A stretch of 14,500 nucleotides of DNA from an uncultured Eubacteriales bacterium (GCA_902475515.1 CABSAB010000006.1:1-14500); one strand, 5' to 3'. Shown: positions 1 to 6,419, numbered from the stretch's first letter. Program-made: numbers and translations. Notes: generated from the sequence alone by a model not told the origin.

Positions 1-1020
1 TTTTGTTACCGAATTCACCCCCTCCGCGGGGCTCCTGGACGCCACGGCGTTCAGCTCCTGCCCGGCCACGTTCCCCGCCAGAAATTCATAATACCCCTGG
101 CAGGCAATCATGGCTCCGTTGTCGCCGCAAAGCGAGAGCGGCGGCAGATACAATTCCGCCCCGACACGCTTGCATTCCTGCTGGAATGCCGCCCGGATAT
201 GGCTGTTTGCCGCCTCCGGGCTGAAGACCGCCAGCTTCCCGTGGCCCGTCTCCCTGAGGGCTGCCATGGTCCGGGGCACCAGCATATCTCGCACCGCCGA
301 GACAAAGCTCGCGCACAGATCGGGGACGTTCAGTTCCTCGCCCTTCTGCGCGGTGTTGTGGATGATGTTCAGCGTGGCGGTCTTCAGCCCGGAAAAGCTC
401 ATGTCATAGCCCTCGATTTTTGTGCGGGGTAGGGGATAGGTTGTGGGGTCGCCCCTAACGCTTCGCTCGTCCAGCGCCTTGCCGCCGGGATAGGGCATCC
501 CCAGCACCCGGGCGATCTTGTCAAAGCACTCGCCCGCGGCGTCATCCCGGGTGGCACCCATGACGCGGATATCGGTGTAATCCCGCACGTCCAGGATCAG
601 TGAGTTTCCCCCCGATACGCTCAGGCACACAAAGGGCGGCTTCAGTTCCGGAAAGGCAATGTAGTTTGCCGCAATGTGCCCACGAATATGGTGCACCGGA
701 ATGATGGGGATATTCAGCACCAACGCCGCCGCCTTGGCAAAATTCACTCCCACCAGCAGTGCCCCGATGAGCCCTGGCGCGTAGGTCACGGCAATGGCGC
801 TAAGGTCCTGCCGGGTGATGTTTGCTTCCTTGAGCGCCTGCTCCGCCAGACCCGAGATGGCTTCCATGTGCTTGCGGGAGGCGATCTCCGGCACCACGCC
901 GCCATAGATGGTGTGCATGTCGATCTGACTCAGCACGCAGTTCGATAAAATCTCCCGCCCGTCCCGGCAGACGGACACGGCGGTCTCATCGCAGGAGCTT
1001 TCAATTCCCAGGATCAGCAT
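1..1020 (-). CDS. tsaD: TsaD, tRNA N6-adenosine threonylcarbamoyltransferase (3' end cut by window edge)
   Basis: TsaD transfers the threonylcarbamoyl group from threonylcarbamoyl-AMP to A37 of ANN-decoding tRNAs (t6A), acting with TsaB and TsaE in the cytoplasm. The translation has the ASKHA-type opening MLILGIESSCDETAVSV, the metal-binding histidines H111 and H115 in HHIRGH, the nucleotide-binding SGGN at 136-139, DKIARVLGMPYPGG at 167-180, and a DNGAMIA motif whose Asp is residue 300. 340 codons are present with no stop. The family is about 335-345 residues, so only a few C-terminal residues lie outside the window. An in-frame ATG lies 6 bp further upstream (1026), but the GAGGAGG ribosome site (1027-1033 complement) is correctly spaced only from 1020. 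The start overlaps the end of rimI by 20 bp, so the two are translationally coupled. The usual tsaE and tsaB are not next to it. Confidence 0.96.
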   Translation of the reverse strand, partial: MLILGIESSCDETAVSVCRDGREILSNCVLSQIDMHTIYGGVVPEIASRKHMEAISGLAEQALKEANITRQDLSAIAVTYAPGLIGALLVGVNFAKAAALVLNIPIIPVHHIRGHIAANYIAFPELKPPFVCLSVSGGNSLILDVRDYTDIRVMGATRDDAAGECFDKIARVLGMPYPGGKALDERSVRGDPTTYPLPRTKIEGYDMSFSGLKTATLNIIHNTAQKGEELNVPDLCASFVSAVRDMLVPRTMAALRETGHGKLAVFSPEAANSHIRAAFQQECKRVGAELYLPPLSLCGDNGAMIACQGYYEFLAGNVAGQELNAVASRSPAEGVNSVTK

Positions 1021-1465
1021 GAGCATCCTCCTCAAAAAACAGTGTCATCAGCAGCGCGTCCTCCGTGGGTTTTTTATAATACCGGGGCCGCCGGCCCACT
1101 TCCCGAAACCCCATGGATTGATATAATCCCACTGCCGCCGTATTGGACGGCCGCACCTCCAGGGTCAGCCACCGGAGGGATTTTTTTTGAAAATACGCCG
1201 CCATGGCAGAGATCAAGCGCTTTGCAACACCGCAGCCCCGGAATTCCGGCGCGGTGGCGATGGTCATAATGTCCCCGCCGTCGGGGCCGAACTGGCCCCC
1301 CAGGTAACCTGCCAGCGTATCTCCCTCCATAGCCGTTAGCCAGACGGCATAGGGATTCTCCAATTCCGCCCGGATGGAATTTTCGCTCCAGGGGGTGGAG
1401 AAGCAGGATGCTTCCAGCGCGGCAACTTGGGGAACCATGGCTTCGGTCAAAAACTCAAGCTTCAT
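1001..1465 (-). CDS. rimI: RimI, ribosomal protein S18-alanine N-acetyltransferase (GNAT family)
   Basis: A 154-residue GNAT acetyltransferase, predicted to acetylate a protein N-terminus (classically bS18) using acetyl-CoA. Visible features are the STPWSENSI segment near residues 23-31 typical of RimI, the acetyl-CoA pyrophosphate loop in IATAPEFRGCGVAKRLI, and the C-terminal LEVRPSNTAAVGLYQSMGF with RPRYYKKP, the standard RimI ending. The frame stays open further upstream, but the ATG at 1465 follows a GAGGAA site at 6-bp spacing and begins MKLEFL, the expected family start. It overlaps the upstream HTH-A gene by 11 bp and the downstream tsaD by 20 bp, so all three are one transcription and translation unit. 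The rimI-tsaD order is common in Firmicutes. The exact substrate is inferred from family and context. Confidence 0.93.
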   Translation of the reverse strand: MKLEFLTEAMVPQVAALEASCFSTPWSENSIRAELENPYAVWLTAMEGDTLAGYLGGQFGPDGGDIMTIATAPEFRGCGVAKRLISAMAAYFQKKSLRWLTLEVRPSNTAAVGLYQSMGFREVGRRPRYYKKPTEDALLMTLFFEEDAHADPGN

Positions 1466-1673
1466 AGGATTCCTCAGTGTATTCCAGAATGTCACCAGGC
1501 TGACAGCGGAGCAGCTTGCACAGGCGTCCCAAGTTATCAAAATTGATCGCGTCCTGCTGTCTCAGGCTTTGCAGTGTTGATTCACTAAAAAGTTTTTCAT
1601 TGCGAATTTTCCCTGTATTATACCCGGCTTCTTTCAGTGCGGCAAGAACATCTATTTTGTATTTAATTGGCAT
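1455..1673 (-). CDS. HTH-A: small XRE/Cro-C1-type DNA-binding regulator
   Basis: A 72-residue protein that is almost entirely one helix-turn-helix domain of the short Cro/C1 type (HTH_26-like). The helices run through AALKEAGYNTGKIRNEKLFSES, STLQSLRQQ and FDNLGRLCKLLRCQPGDILEY. The CKLLxCQPGDxxxY ending is characteristic of this group. The ATG follows an AGGTGA site at 5-bp spacing. It is the first gene of an overlapping rimI-tsaD operon and reads from a promoter region containing two TACAC-N8-GTGTA boxes, so it probably regulates itself and the operon. About half of its residues are identical to HTH-B (4653-4868), with AGYNT, KIR, EKL, LCKLL and CQPGD shared. The function is inferred from the fold; no ligand-binding domain is present. 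Confidence 0.85.
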   Translation of the reverse strand: MPIKYKIDVLAALKEAGYNTGKIRNEKLFSESTLQSLRQQDAINFDNLGRLCKLLRCQPGDILEYTEESYEA

Positions 1674-1701
1674 TGTATCACCTGCTTATAAATGTGACAA
1701 C

Positions 1702-1730
1702 ATTATACACTGATATTCGTGTAAAATGAC
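1702..1730 (-). promoter_or_regulatory. Leftward promoter of the HTH-A-rimI-tsaD operon
   Basis: The complement of 1702-1707 is a perfect TATAAT. At 17-bp spacing the -35 position (1725-1730 complement) reads GTCATT, a poor match to TTGACA. The first operator box occupies almost the whole spacer. A weak -35 with a consensus -10 under an operator fits a repressible or autoregulated promoter. The predicted start is about 25 bp upstream of the HTH-A ATG. Confidence 0.5.
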
Positions 1731-1756
1731 GATTGATTTACACGAATATACGTGTA
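1706..1756. promoter_or_regulatory. Paired operator boxes of locus A
   Basis: Two perfect inverted repeats of the form TACAC-N8-GTGTA lie at 1706-1723 and 1739-1756, 33 bp apart (about three helical turns, same DNA face). The first overlaps the leftward -10 of the HTH-A operon (TATAAT on the complement of 1702-1707). The second fills the spacer of the rightward promoter. A closely similar pair precedes the paralogous regulator at 4902-4954. The natural inference is that these are HTH-A (or HTH-A/HTH-B) binding sites giving autoregulation; binding itself is not shown by the sequence. Confidence 0.7.
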
Positions 1757-1760
1757 TAAT
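1733..1760 (+). promoter_or_regulatory. Rightward promoter of locus A with no gene downstream
   Basis: TTGATT (1733-1738), a 16-bp spacer and TATAAT (1755-1760) form a near-consensus promoter pointing right, with the second operator box inside the spacer. In locus B the equivalent promoter drives an 87-aa gene. Here no start codon with a ribosome site follows: the transcript would run through a palindrome (1768-1781) and the structured element at 1800-1853, then become antisense to the 3' end of polA. Confidence 0.6.
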
Positions 1761-1767
1761 ATAAACT

Positions 1768-1781
1768 GCAATTCGAATTGC
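1768..1781. repeat. 14-bp perfect palindrome GCAATTCGAATTGC
   Basis: A perfect self-complementary 14-mer lies just after the predicted rightward start site of locus A and before the structured element. It may be part of the same intergenic element or a regulator site. No second copy was seen in the window. Confidence 0.5.
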
Positions 1782-1799
1782 GCAAGCACGTCTCCATTT

Positions 1800-1853
1800 G
1801 TTGCGACACGACCCTTCGTGGGGGCCGATATCCATATCGGTCCCCACCGCAAC
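1800..1853. repeat. Three-stem palindromic intergenic element
   Basis: An outer 6-bp stem (GTTGCG 1800-1805 with CGCAAC 1848-1853) encloses two hairpins. One is CACGA-CCCT-TCGTG (1807-1820). The other has a 12-bp arm (1820-1831 with 1834-1845, one G-T pair) closing on a 2-nt turn. No T-run follows on either strand, so it is not a classic intrinsic terminator, although it could still block transcripts arriving from polA. The shape resembles REP/MITE-like repeats dispersed in gut clostridial genomes. Whether it is multicopy cannot be told from this window. Confidence 0.55.
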
Positions 1854-1874
1854 AGGCCGACGGGGACGCCGTTC

Positions 1875-4448
1875 CTACTTCGCCTCGAACCAGCTCTTTC
1901 CCGCATGAGCCTCTGCCACCAGCGGCACCTTCAGTTCGGCGGCGGCCTGCATCTCCTCTGTGACCAGGGCCATCACGGTCTCCGTCTCCGTCTCCGGGCA
2001 TTCCACGATCAATTCATCGTGGACCTGCAAAACAAGCCGCGCCTGCAGCCCCTCCCGTTTCATGCGGTCATAGACCCGGATCATGGCGATCTTGATGATA
2101 TCCGCCGCCGTGCCCTGGATGGGCGTGTTCAGCGCCATGCGCTCGGCCCCGGAGCGGACGTTGAAATTGCTGCTGTGCAGCTCCGGCAGCTCCCGCCGGC
2201 GGCCGTACATGGTCTCCACATAGCCGCTCTTTTTGGCGTCCTCCACCACAGACTGCATATACTGCCGGACCCCCTGATAGTGGCCCAGATAGTTGTCGAT
2301 ATATTCCCGTGCTTCCTTGCGGGAAACGCCGATGTCCCCCGCCAGGGAGAAATCCGAGATGCCGTAGACGATGCCGAAATTCACCGCCTTGGCGCTCCGG
2401 CGCATCTGGGGCGTCACCTCCGCCGGGGCCACGCCGAAGACGCTGGCCGCCGTCACCGTGTGGAAATCCTCCCCGGACCGGAACGCCGCCTGCATCACCG
2501 GGTCATCCGCCACATGGGCCAGCACCCGCAGCTCGATCTGGCTGTAATCCGCGTCCACCAGCACCCAGCCCGCCCGGGGCACGAACATCTTTCGGATCTC
2601 GCCCCCCAGCTCCGTCCGCACGGGGATATTCTGGAGGTTCGGCTCCGTGGAGGAAAGCCGCCCGGTGGCGGTAACGGTGTTTTGGAATGTGGTGTGGATG
2701 CGCCCATCTCCGGCGATGACCTTCAGTAAGCCCTCGGCGTAGGTGGAATGCAGCTTGGTGAGCATCCGGTAGTCCATGATGGCGGGAATGATGGGATGCT
2801 TGTCCTTGAGCTTTTCCAGCACGTCCACATTGGTGGAGTAGCCGGTCTTGGTCTTTTTTCCGTGGGGAAGCTCCAGGGTCTCAAACAGCAGCGTCCCCAG
2901 CTGCTTGGGGGAGTTGATGTTGAAGGGGCCGCCCGCGTAGCCGTAGATCAGCGCCTCGCAGTCGGCGATCCGTTGGGACAGCATCTGCCCAAAGGCCGCC
3001 AAAGTGTCCTTATCCACCGCGATCCCCACATGCTCCATCTCCGCCAGCACCGGGCAGAGGGGCGCGTCGATATCCCGGTAGACCTGCTCCATGCCCCGCT
3101 CCCGGACCAGCTCCGGCAGCTTTTGGCCCAGAAGGGAGATGGCCGCCGCCTGACCGGGCAGGTCCTCGGGAAAGCTTTTCTGACAATACTGCCGGCACAG
3201 GTCCGCCACGGGATATTTCGACCGGCTGGGCTCCAGCAGATATGCCCCCAGGGCCGTATCATAGGCAATGCCCTCCGCCGTAATGCCCAGCTCCAGAAGC
3301 CGGGCCGCCAGCGCCTTGCTGTCATGGCAGATCTTCGCCGTATCCTTCGCTGCCAGTGCTTCCAGGAGCCTGGGCCACTCCATCAGCCCCAGCTCTGCCG
3401 CCGATGCGTGATAGACCGTATCCTCCAAAAAGACGGCAACCTCCTGCAGATCCTCCTGGACCGCCAGGGCTACAGTCTTTCCGGGCAGCTTTTCGAGCAA
3501 TGCCTCCAGCGTGTCCGGGTCCGCCACGGGGATCACCCGCAACGCTTCCTCCTCCGCAGGCGCTTCGCTGCCCTCGGGCTCCAGCAGCCGGTACTTTTCA
3601 ATGAGCCGCCCGAACTCCAGCGTCCGGAACAGCCCCAACACCGCCGCCCGGTCCCAGGGCCTGCGGATATTCTCCTCCGGCATGAACGCCACCGGCGCAT
3701 TGCACCGGATGGTCGCCAGCTCATAGCTCTCATAGGCGGAATCCTTTCCCTCGGCCAGCTTCCGCCGCACCGCGGGCTTCAGGGATTCGTCCTCCGCATG
3801 TTCGCATACCGCGTCCAGAGAGCCGAATTTCTGCATCAGCTCCTTGGCGGTCTTTTCGCCCACGCCGGGCACACCGGGGTAGTTGTCGGAGGAATCGCCC
3901 ATGAGGGCCTTCAGGTCGATGAGCCCCTTGGGCGGGAACCCGTACTCCGTCTCAAATACCGCCGGGGTATAGTTTACGCTCTGGGTCTTGCCGCCCTTGG
4001 TGGTCACCAGCTTGACGGTCACATGGTCATCCACCAGCTGGAGGGAATCCCGGTCGCCGGTGACGATCACGCAGTCCCAGCCCTGCTCCCCGCACACACG
4101 CCCGGCAGTGCCGAGAATATCGTCCGCCTCCCAGCCCTGTAATGCGTACATGGGGATATTCATGGCCGCAAGGATATCCTTCAAAATGGGCAGCTGGGTG
4201 GCCAGGTCTTCGGGCATGGGCTTCCGGGTGGCTTTATAGCCCGCATAGGCCTCGTGGCGGAAGGTGGGGCCTTTTTCGTCAAAGGCCACCGCCAGAGCGT
4301 CAGGCTCCTCCTCGTCCAGCAGGGATTGCATAATATTGAGAAAGCCGTAGATGGCGCCTGTGGGCTGCCCTGCCCGGGAGGAGAGGTAGCCCACTCCATA
4401 GAACGCGCGGTTGACAACGCTGTTGCCGTCCAGGATCATTAGTTTCAT
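1875..4448 (-). CDS. polA: DNA polymerase I with degenerate 3'-5' exonuclease domain
   Basis: An 857-residue family A polymerase for Okazaki-fragment processing and repair synthesis. Residues 1-290 are the 5' nuclease, with D7, EADD at 107-110, GDRD at 131-134 and GDSSDN at 184-189. Residues of about 302-465 correspond to the 3'-5' exonuclease fold, but the DxE of motif I is missing (the region reads ALAVQED near 327-333), although D397 in AYDTALGAYLL remains. Proofreading is therefore probably lost, as in Bacillus-type enzymes. The polymerase domain keeps motif A DADYSQIEL (catalytic D634), motif B R683, K687, F691 and Y695, and motif C QVHDE (D811). The frame is open upstream to a TTG, and an in-frame ATG lies 6 bp before the chosen start, but AAGGTG is correctly spaced (6 bp) only for the ATG at 4448, which gives the usual MKLMILDGNS start. 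Confidence 0.97.
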   Translation of the reverse strand: MKLMILDGNSVVNRAFYGVGYLSSRAGQPTGAIYGFLNIMQSLLDEEEPDALAVAFDEKGPTFRHEAYAGYKATRKPMPEDLATQLPILKDILAAMNIPMYALQGWEADDILGTAGRVCGEQGWDCVIVTGDRDSLQLVDDHVTVKLVTTKGGKTQSVNYTPAVFETEYGFPPKGLIDLKALMGDSSDNYPGVPGVGEKTAKELMQKFGSLDAVCEHAEDESLKPAVRRKLAEGKDSAYESYELATIRCNAPVAFMPEENIRRPWDRAAVLGLFRTLEFGRLIEKYRLLEPEGSEAPAEEEALRVIPVADPDTLEALLEKLPGKTVALAVQEDLQEVAVFLEDTVYHASAAELGLMEWPRLLEALAAKDTAKICHDSKALAARLLELGITAEGIAYDTALGAYLLEPSRSKYPVADLCRQYCQKSFPEDLPGQAAAISLLGQKLPELVRERGMEQVYRDIDAPLCPVLAEMEHVGIAVDKDTLAAFGQMLSQRIADCEALIYGYAGGPFNINSPKQLGTLLFETLELPHGKKTKTGYSTNVDVLEKLKDKHPIIPAIMDYRMLTKLHSTYAEGLLKVIAGDGRIHTTFQNTVTATGRLSSTEPNLQNIPVRTELGGEIRKMFVPRAGWVLVDADYSQIELRVLAHVADDPVMQAAFRSGEDFHTVTAASVFGVAPAEVTPQMRRSAKAVNFGIVYGISDFSLAGDIGVSRKEAREYIDNYLGHYQGVRQYMQSVVEDAKKSGYVETMYGRRRELPELHSSNFNVRSGAERMALNTPIQGTAADIIKIAMIRVYDRMKREGLQARLVLQVHDELIVECPETETETVMALVTEEMQAAAELKVPLVAEAHAGKSWFEAK

Positions 4449-4503
4449 ATACATCACCTTTAAATTGTGGATTGGGATACTAGTCGTTTTTTGTGGGGAC
4501 ACT

Positions 4504-4625
4504 CTTATCAAACTTGCAATTACTGAACGCGCAAAGCGCGCCTAACCAATCCGGAAGCAGTATCGACTTTCGAGGAAAGAGATTCCATAAGAGGAAACCG
4601 GGAGGTACTTGCAAATTTGATAAAG
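4504..4625. repeat. Candidate small inverted-repeat element upstream of polA
   Basis: TTATCAAACTTGCAA (4505-4519) is the inverted copy of 4609-4623 with one mismatch, which becomes a G-U pair in a minus-strand transcript, giving a 15-bp terminal stem. Between the arms are two further hairpins, CGCGC-AAA-GCGCG (4528-4540) and CTTTC-GAG-GAAAG (4567-4579), and two CCGG tetramers able to pair. No protein is encoded. It sits in the 204-bp spacer between HTH-B and polA, within the probable polA leader. It could be a MITE-like insertion or a structured leader RNA. No target-site duplication was evident and no known riboswitch class was recognised. Confidence 0.45.
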
Positions 4626-4645
4626 TCTTTCGGCAAATCCGTAAA

Positions 4646-4675
4646 ACGTTCCTTACACATCCTCATCCGGAACGT
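4646..4675 (-). terminator. Weak hairpin at the end of HTH-B
   Basis: On the minus strand ACGTTCC and GGAACGT form a 7-bp stem with a 16-nt loop overlapping the HTH-B stop codon, followed by GTTTTAC. The T-run is short, so termination would be partial at best and HTH-B transcripts may read into polA. Confidence 0.25.
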
Positions 4676-4868
4676 ACTGAATCAAATCCCCGGGCTGACA
4701 ATTCAAGAGTTTGCACAGCTTGTTCAGGTCATTGAAATTCAAGGGCTTGTGCTCCCGGAATTTTTGTAAAATAGATTCTCCTATTAGCTTTTCTTTTCTA
4801 ATTTTGTTGGTATTATACCCTGCCGCTTTAAGTGCTGGTATCATCTCTACTTTATATACAATTGCCAT
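4653..4868 (-). CDS. HTH-B: small XRE/Cro-C1-type regulator, paralogue of HTH-A
   Basis: A 71-residue single-domain HTH protein (HTH_26-like) with the same layout as HTH-A: ALKAAGYNTNKIRKEKL, then ESILQKFRE, then FNDLNKLCKLLNCQPGD. About half of the residues match HTH-A, including the whole CQPGD ending, so the two arose by duplication. The ATG is preceded by GAGGTGAG at good spacing. It diverges from the 87-aa gene at 4998, with a 129-bp spacer holding two operator-like boxes. It lies upstream of polA on the same strand, 204 bp away. It probably represses its own promoter and the divergent gene. No effector domain is visible. Confidence 0.84.
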   Translation of the reverse strand: MAIVYKVEMIPALKAAGYNTNKIRKEKLIGESILQKFREHKPLNFNDLNKLCKLLNCQPGDLIQYVPDEDV

Positions 4869-4901
4869 TTTCTCACCTCATTGTAAAAAATGCAACAGGA
4901 A

Positions 4902-4954
4902 TACATTGATTTTCTGTGTAAAATGCTGCTTGAATTACATTATATATCTGTGTA
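4902..4954. promoter_or_regulatory. Paired operator boxes of locus B
   Basis: Two inverted repeats of the form TACAT-N9-GTGTA lie at 4902-4920 and 4936-4954, 34 bp apart. They match the two TACAC-N8-GTGTA boxes of locus A in sequence, spacing and position relative to the paralogous regulator. The second box fills the 17-bp spacer of the rightward promoter, so a bound protein would exclude RNA polymerase. Assignment to HTH-B is inferred from position. Confidence 0.65.
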
Positions 4955-4958
4955 TAAT
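4930..4958 (+). promoter_or_regulatory. Promoter of the DUF6809-like gene
   Basis: TTGAAT (4930-4935), exactly 17 bp, then TATAAT (4953-4958). The operator box 4936-4954 covers the spacer and the first two bases of the -10. The predicted start is about 30 bp before the GTG codon at 4998. Confidence 0.7.
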
Positions 4959-4997
4959 TAAGCCATCACATAAATCTTTTTCAAAGGAGTGTTTCCC

Positions 4998-5261
4998 GTG
5001 AAACCTACACTGCAAAAACTCTATAACGGCGAGATCCGCCCTGACCTCCACGCCCCGGAAACCGACGAATTCCTGGACAACCGCAACAAGTTCAATAAAA
5101 ACTTTGCCGCTCTGAAGGACTTCATGCCGGAGCTGGAGCCAAAGATAACCGCCCTCCTGGATGACCATGATATGATGTGCGAAGCCGAGCGGAAAGATAT
5201 GTTCCAATACGGCTTCGACCTGGGCGTGCGCCTGGTTCTGGAAGCGCTCTCCCAAGCATAA
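4998..5261 (+). CDS. Small uncharacterised protein, DUF6809-like
   Basis: An 87-residue soluble, acidic, mostly helical protein starting KPTLQKLYNGEIRPDL and ending FQYGFDLGVRLVLEAL. This start and end pattern recalls a small Firmicutes family of unknown function that I believe is named DUF6809; the assignment is from memory of the motif and should be checked. The GTG at 4998 is chosen because AAAGGAG (4983-4989) lies 8 bp upstream. An earlier in-frame GTG at 4989 overlaps that site and cannot be the start. It is transcribed divergently from HTH-B under an operator-covered promoter and ends 12 bp from the convergent methyltransferase gene. The role is unknown; it could be the main target, or a partner, of HTH-B. 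Confidence 0.75.
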   Translation: MKPTLQKLYNGEIRPDLHAPETDEFLDNRNKFNKNFAALKDFMPELEPKITALLDDHDMMCEAERKDMFQYGFDLGVRLVLEALSQA

Positions 5262-5273
5262 CACCGCGCCCGG

Positions 5274-6386
5274 TCAATAGTACATAAACAGATTGCACTT
5301 GATCATCCCGTTATACAGCTTCCGCTTCTTGGTACACCGTTTCCCGTAGTACCGCTCCAGCTCCTCCTCGGAGGAGATGATATACTGGCTGTAGTCCTTG
5401 ACGCCGGCCATATGTTTTCCAAATTCCCGCAGCAGCTGCTGGGCCTGCCGCTGCTCCAGCATCCGCTGGCCATAGGGTGGATTGGTGACGATGACACCCC
5501 GGCCCTCCGGCAGCGTCAGGGTCCGGGCGTCCGCCTCAGCAAAGGTGATGCAGTCGTCCACCATGGCCTTTTTGGCGTTGCTCCGGGCAATGGCCAGGGA
5601 TTTGGGGTCGATGTCCGATGCAAAGATGCGATAATCCCCGTGGAATTCCAGGCTGATGGCCTCGGCTCTGGCCGCCTGCCACAGCTCCTTCCGGCTCATG
5701 GCCCATTTTTCACAGGAAAAGCTCCGGTTTAGCCCCGGGGCTCTGTTTTTTGCCATCATGGCCGCCTCAATGGCGATGGTGCCGGAGCCGCAGAAGGGGT
5801 CCACGAAATTGTCCCGGCCCCGGTATCGGGCCAGGGTCACCATAGCCGCCGCCAGGGTCTCCCGCAGGGGGGCGTCGTTGCCCACGGCCCGGTAGCCCCG
5901 CTTATGGAGCCCTGCTCCGGTGGTGTCGAGGAACAGCTCCGCCCGATCCTTCATAATGGAAAATTGCAGCTGATACAGCACCCCGGTCTCCGGTAGCCAA
6001 TGCTCGTGGTATTGCTCCCCCAGACGCTTTGCCGCGGCTTTTTTGATGATGGCCTGGCAGTCGGGCACGGAGTGGAGCCGGGAGTTCAGGCAGTACCCCT
6101 TTACGGGGAATGCCCCATCCCTGGGGATGACCGCCTCCAGAGGCGTGTGATATACCCCCTGGAACAGCTCCTCAAAGCTCTCCGCCGGGAACGCCGCCAG
6201 CCGAAGCAGTACCCGCTCGCCGGTCCGCAGCCGGAGATTGACTTTGATGATCTCCGAAAAGCCGGCCTGAAACAGCACCCGGCCGTTTTCCGCCTGGACA
6301 TCCTCCAGGTCCATTTTCCGCAGCTCCTGGGCCACCAGTCCCTCCAGCCCAAACAGGCAGGGCACCGCACACGTCCATTTTTCCAT
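5274..6386 (-). CDS. ypsC: THUMP-domain class I SAM-dependent RNA methyltransferase (RlmL/YpsC-like)
   Basis: A 370-residue enzyme expected to make N2-methylguanosine in 23S rRNA, as the N-terminal half of E. coli RlmL does (G2445). Residues of about 1-165 form the ferredoxin-like and THUMP RNA-binding region, ending in the family signature GLHKRGYR (159-166). The Rossmann methyltransferase follows with the SAM loop DPFCGSGT (196-203), an acidic loop ASDIDP (256-261) and the catalytic NPPY (302-305), typical of exocyclic-amine methyltransferases. The ATG at 6386 is preceded by GGAG at 6-bp spacing. A TTG 12 bp upstream overlaps that site and is rejected. The gene faces the MATE gene divergently. 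Which rRNA or tRNA base it modifies is inferred from homology. Confidence 0.92.
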   Translation of the reverse strand: MEKWTCAVPCLFGLEGLVAQELRKMDLEDVQAENGRVLFQAGFSEIIKVNLRLRTGERVLLRLAAFPAESFEELFQGVYHTPLEAVIPRDGAFPVKGYCLNSRLHSVPDCQAIIKKAAAKRLGEQYHEHWLPETGVLYQLQFSIMKDRAELFLDTTGAGLHKRGYRAVGNDAPLRETLAAAMVTLARYRGRDNFVDPFCGSGTIAIEAAMMAKNRAPGLNRSFSCEKWAMSRKELWQAARAEAISLEFHGDYRIFASDIDPKSLAIARSNAKKAMVDDCITFAEADARTLTLPEGRGVIVTNPPYGQRMLEQRQAQQLLREFGKHMAGVKDYSQYIISSEEELERYYGKRCTKKRKLYNGMIKCNLFMYY

Positions 6387-6419
6387 AGGATTCTCCAATC
6401 ATACTTATATATAAATATA

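Noticed and set aside
1800..1853. Intrinsic terminator for polA
   Set aside because: Strong hairpins but no T-run on the minus strand after the structure; better described as a palindromic element.
1752..4142. Two long open frames (325 and 464 codons) on the plus strand opposite polA
   Set aside because: They are antisense to a gene with complete family motifs, have no ribosome site, and read as His/Gln/Arg-rich sequence typical of shadow frames in GC-rich DNA.
4449..4652. A known riboswitch or T-box upstream of polA
   Set aside because: The hairpins present do not match the conserved cores of any class I could recall.
4653..5261. HTH-B plus the 87-aa gene as a classical toxin-antitoxin pair
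   Set aside because: Divergent rather than co-transcribed, and the 87-aa protein shows no known toxin motif. Kept only as one possibility under findings.
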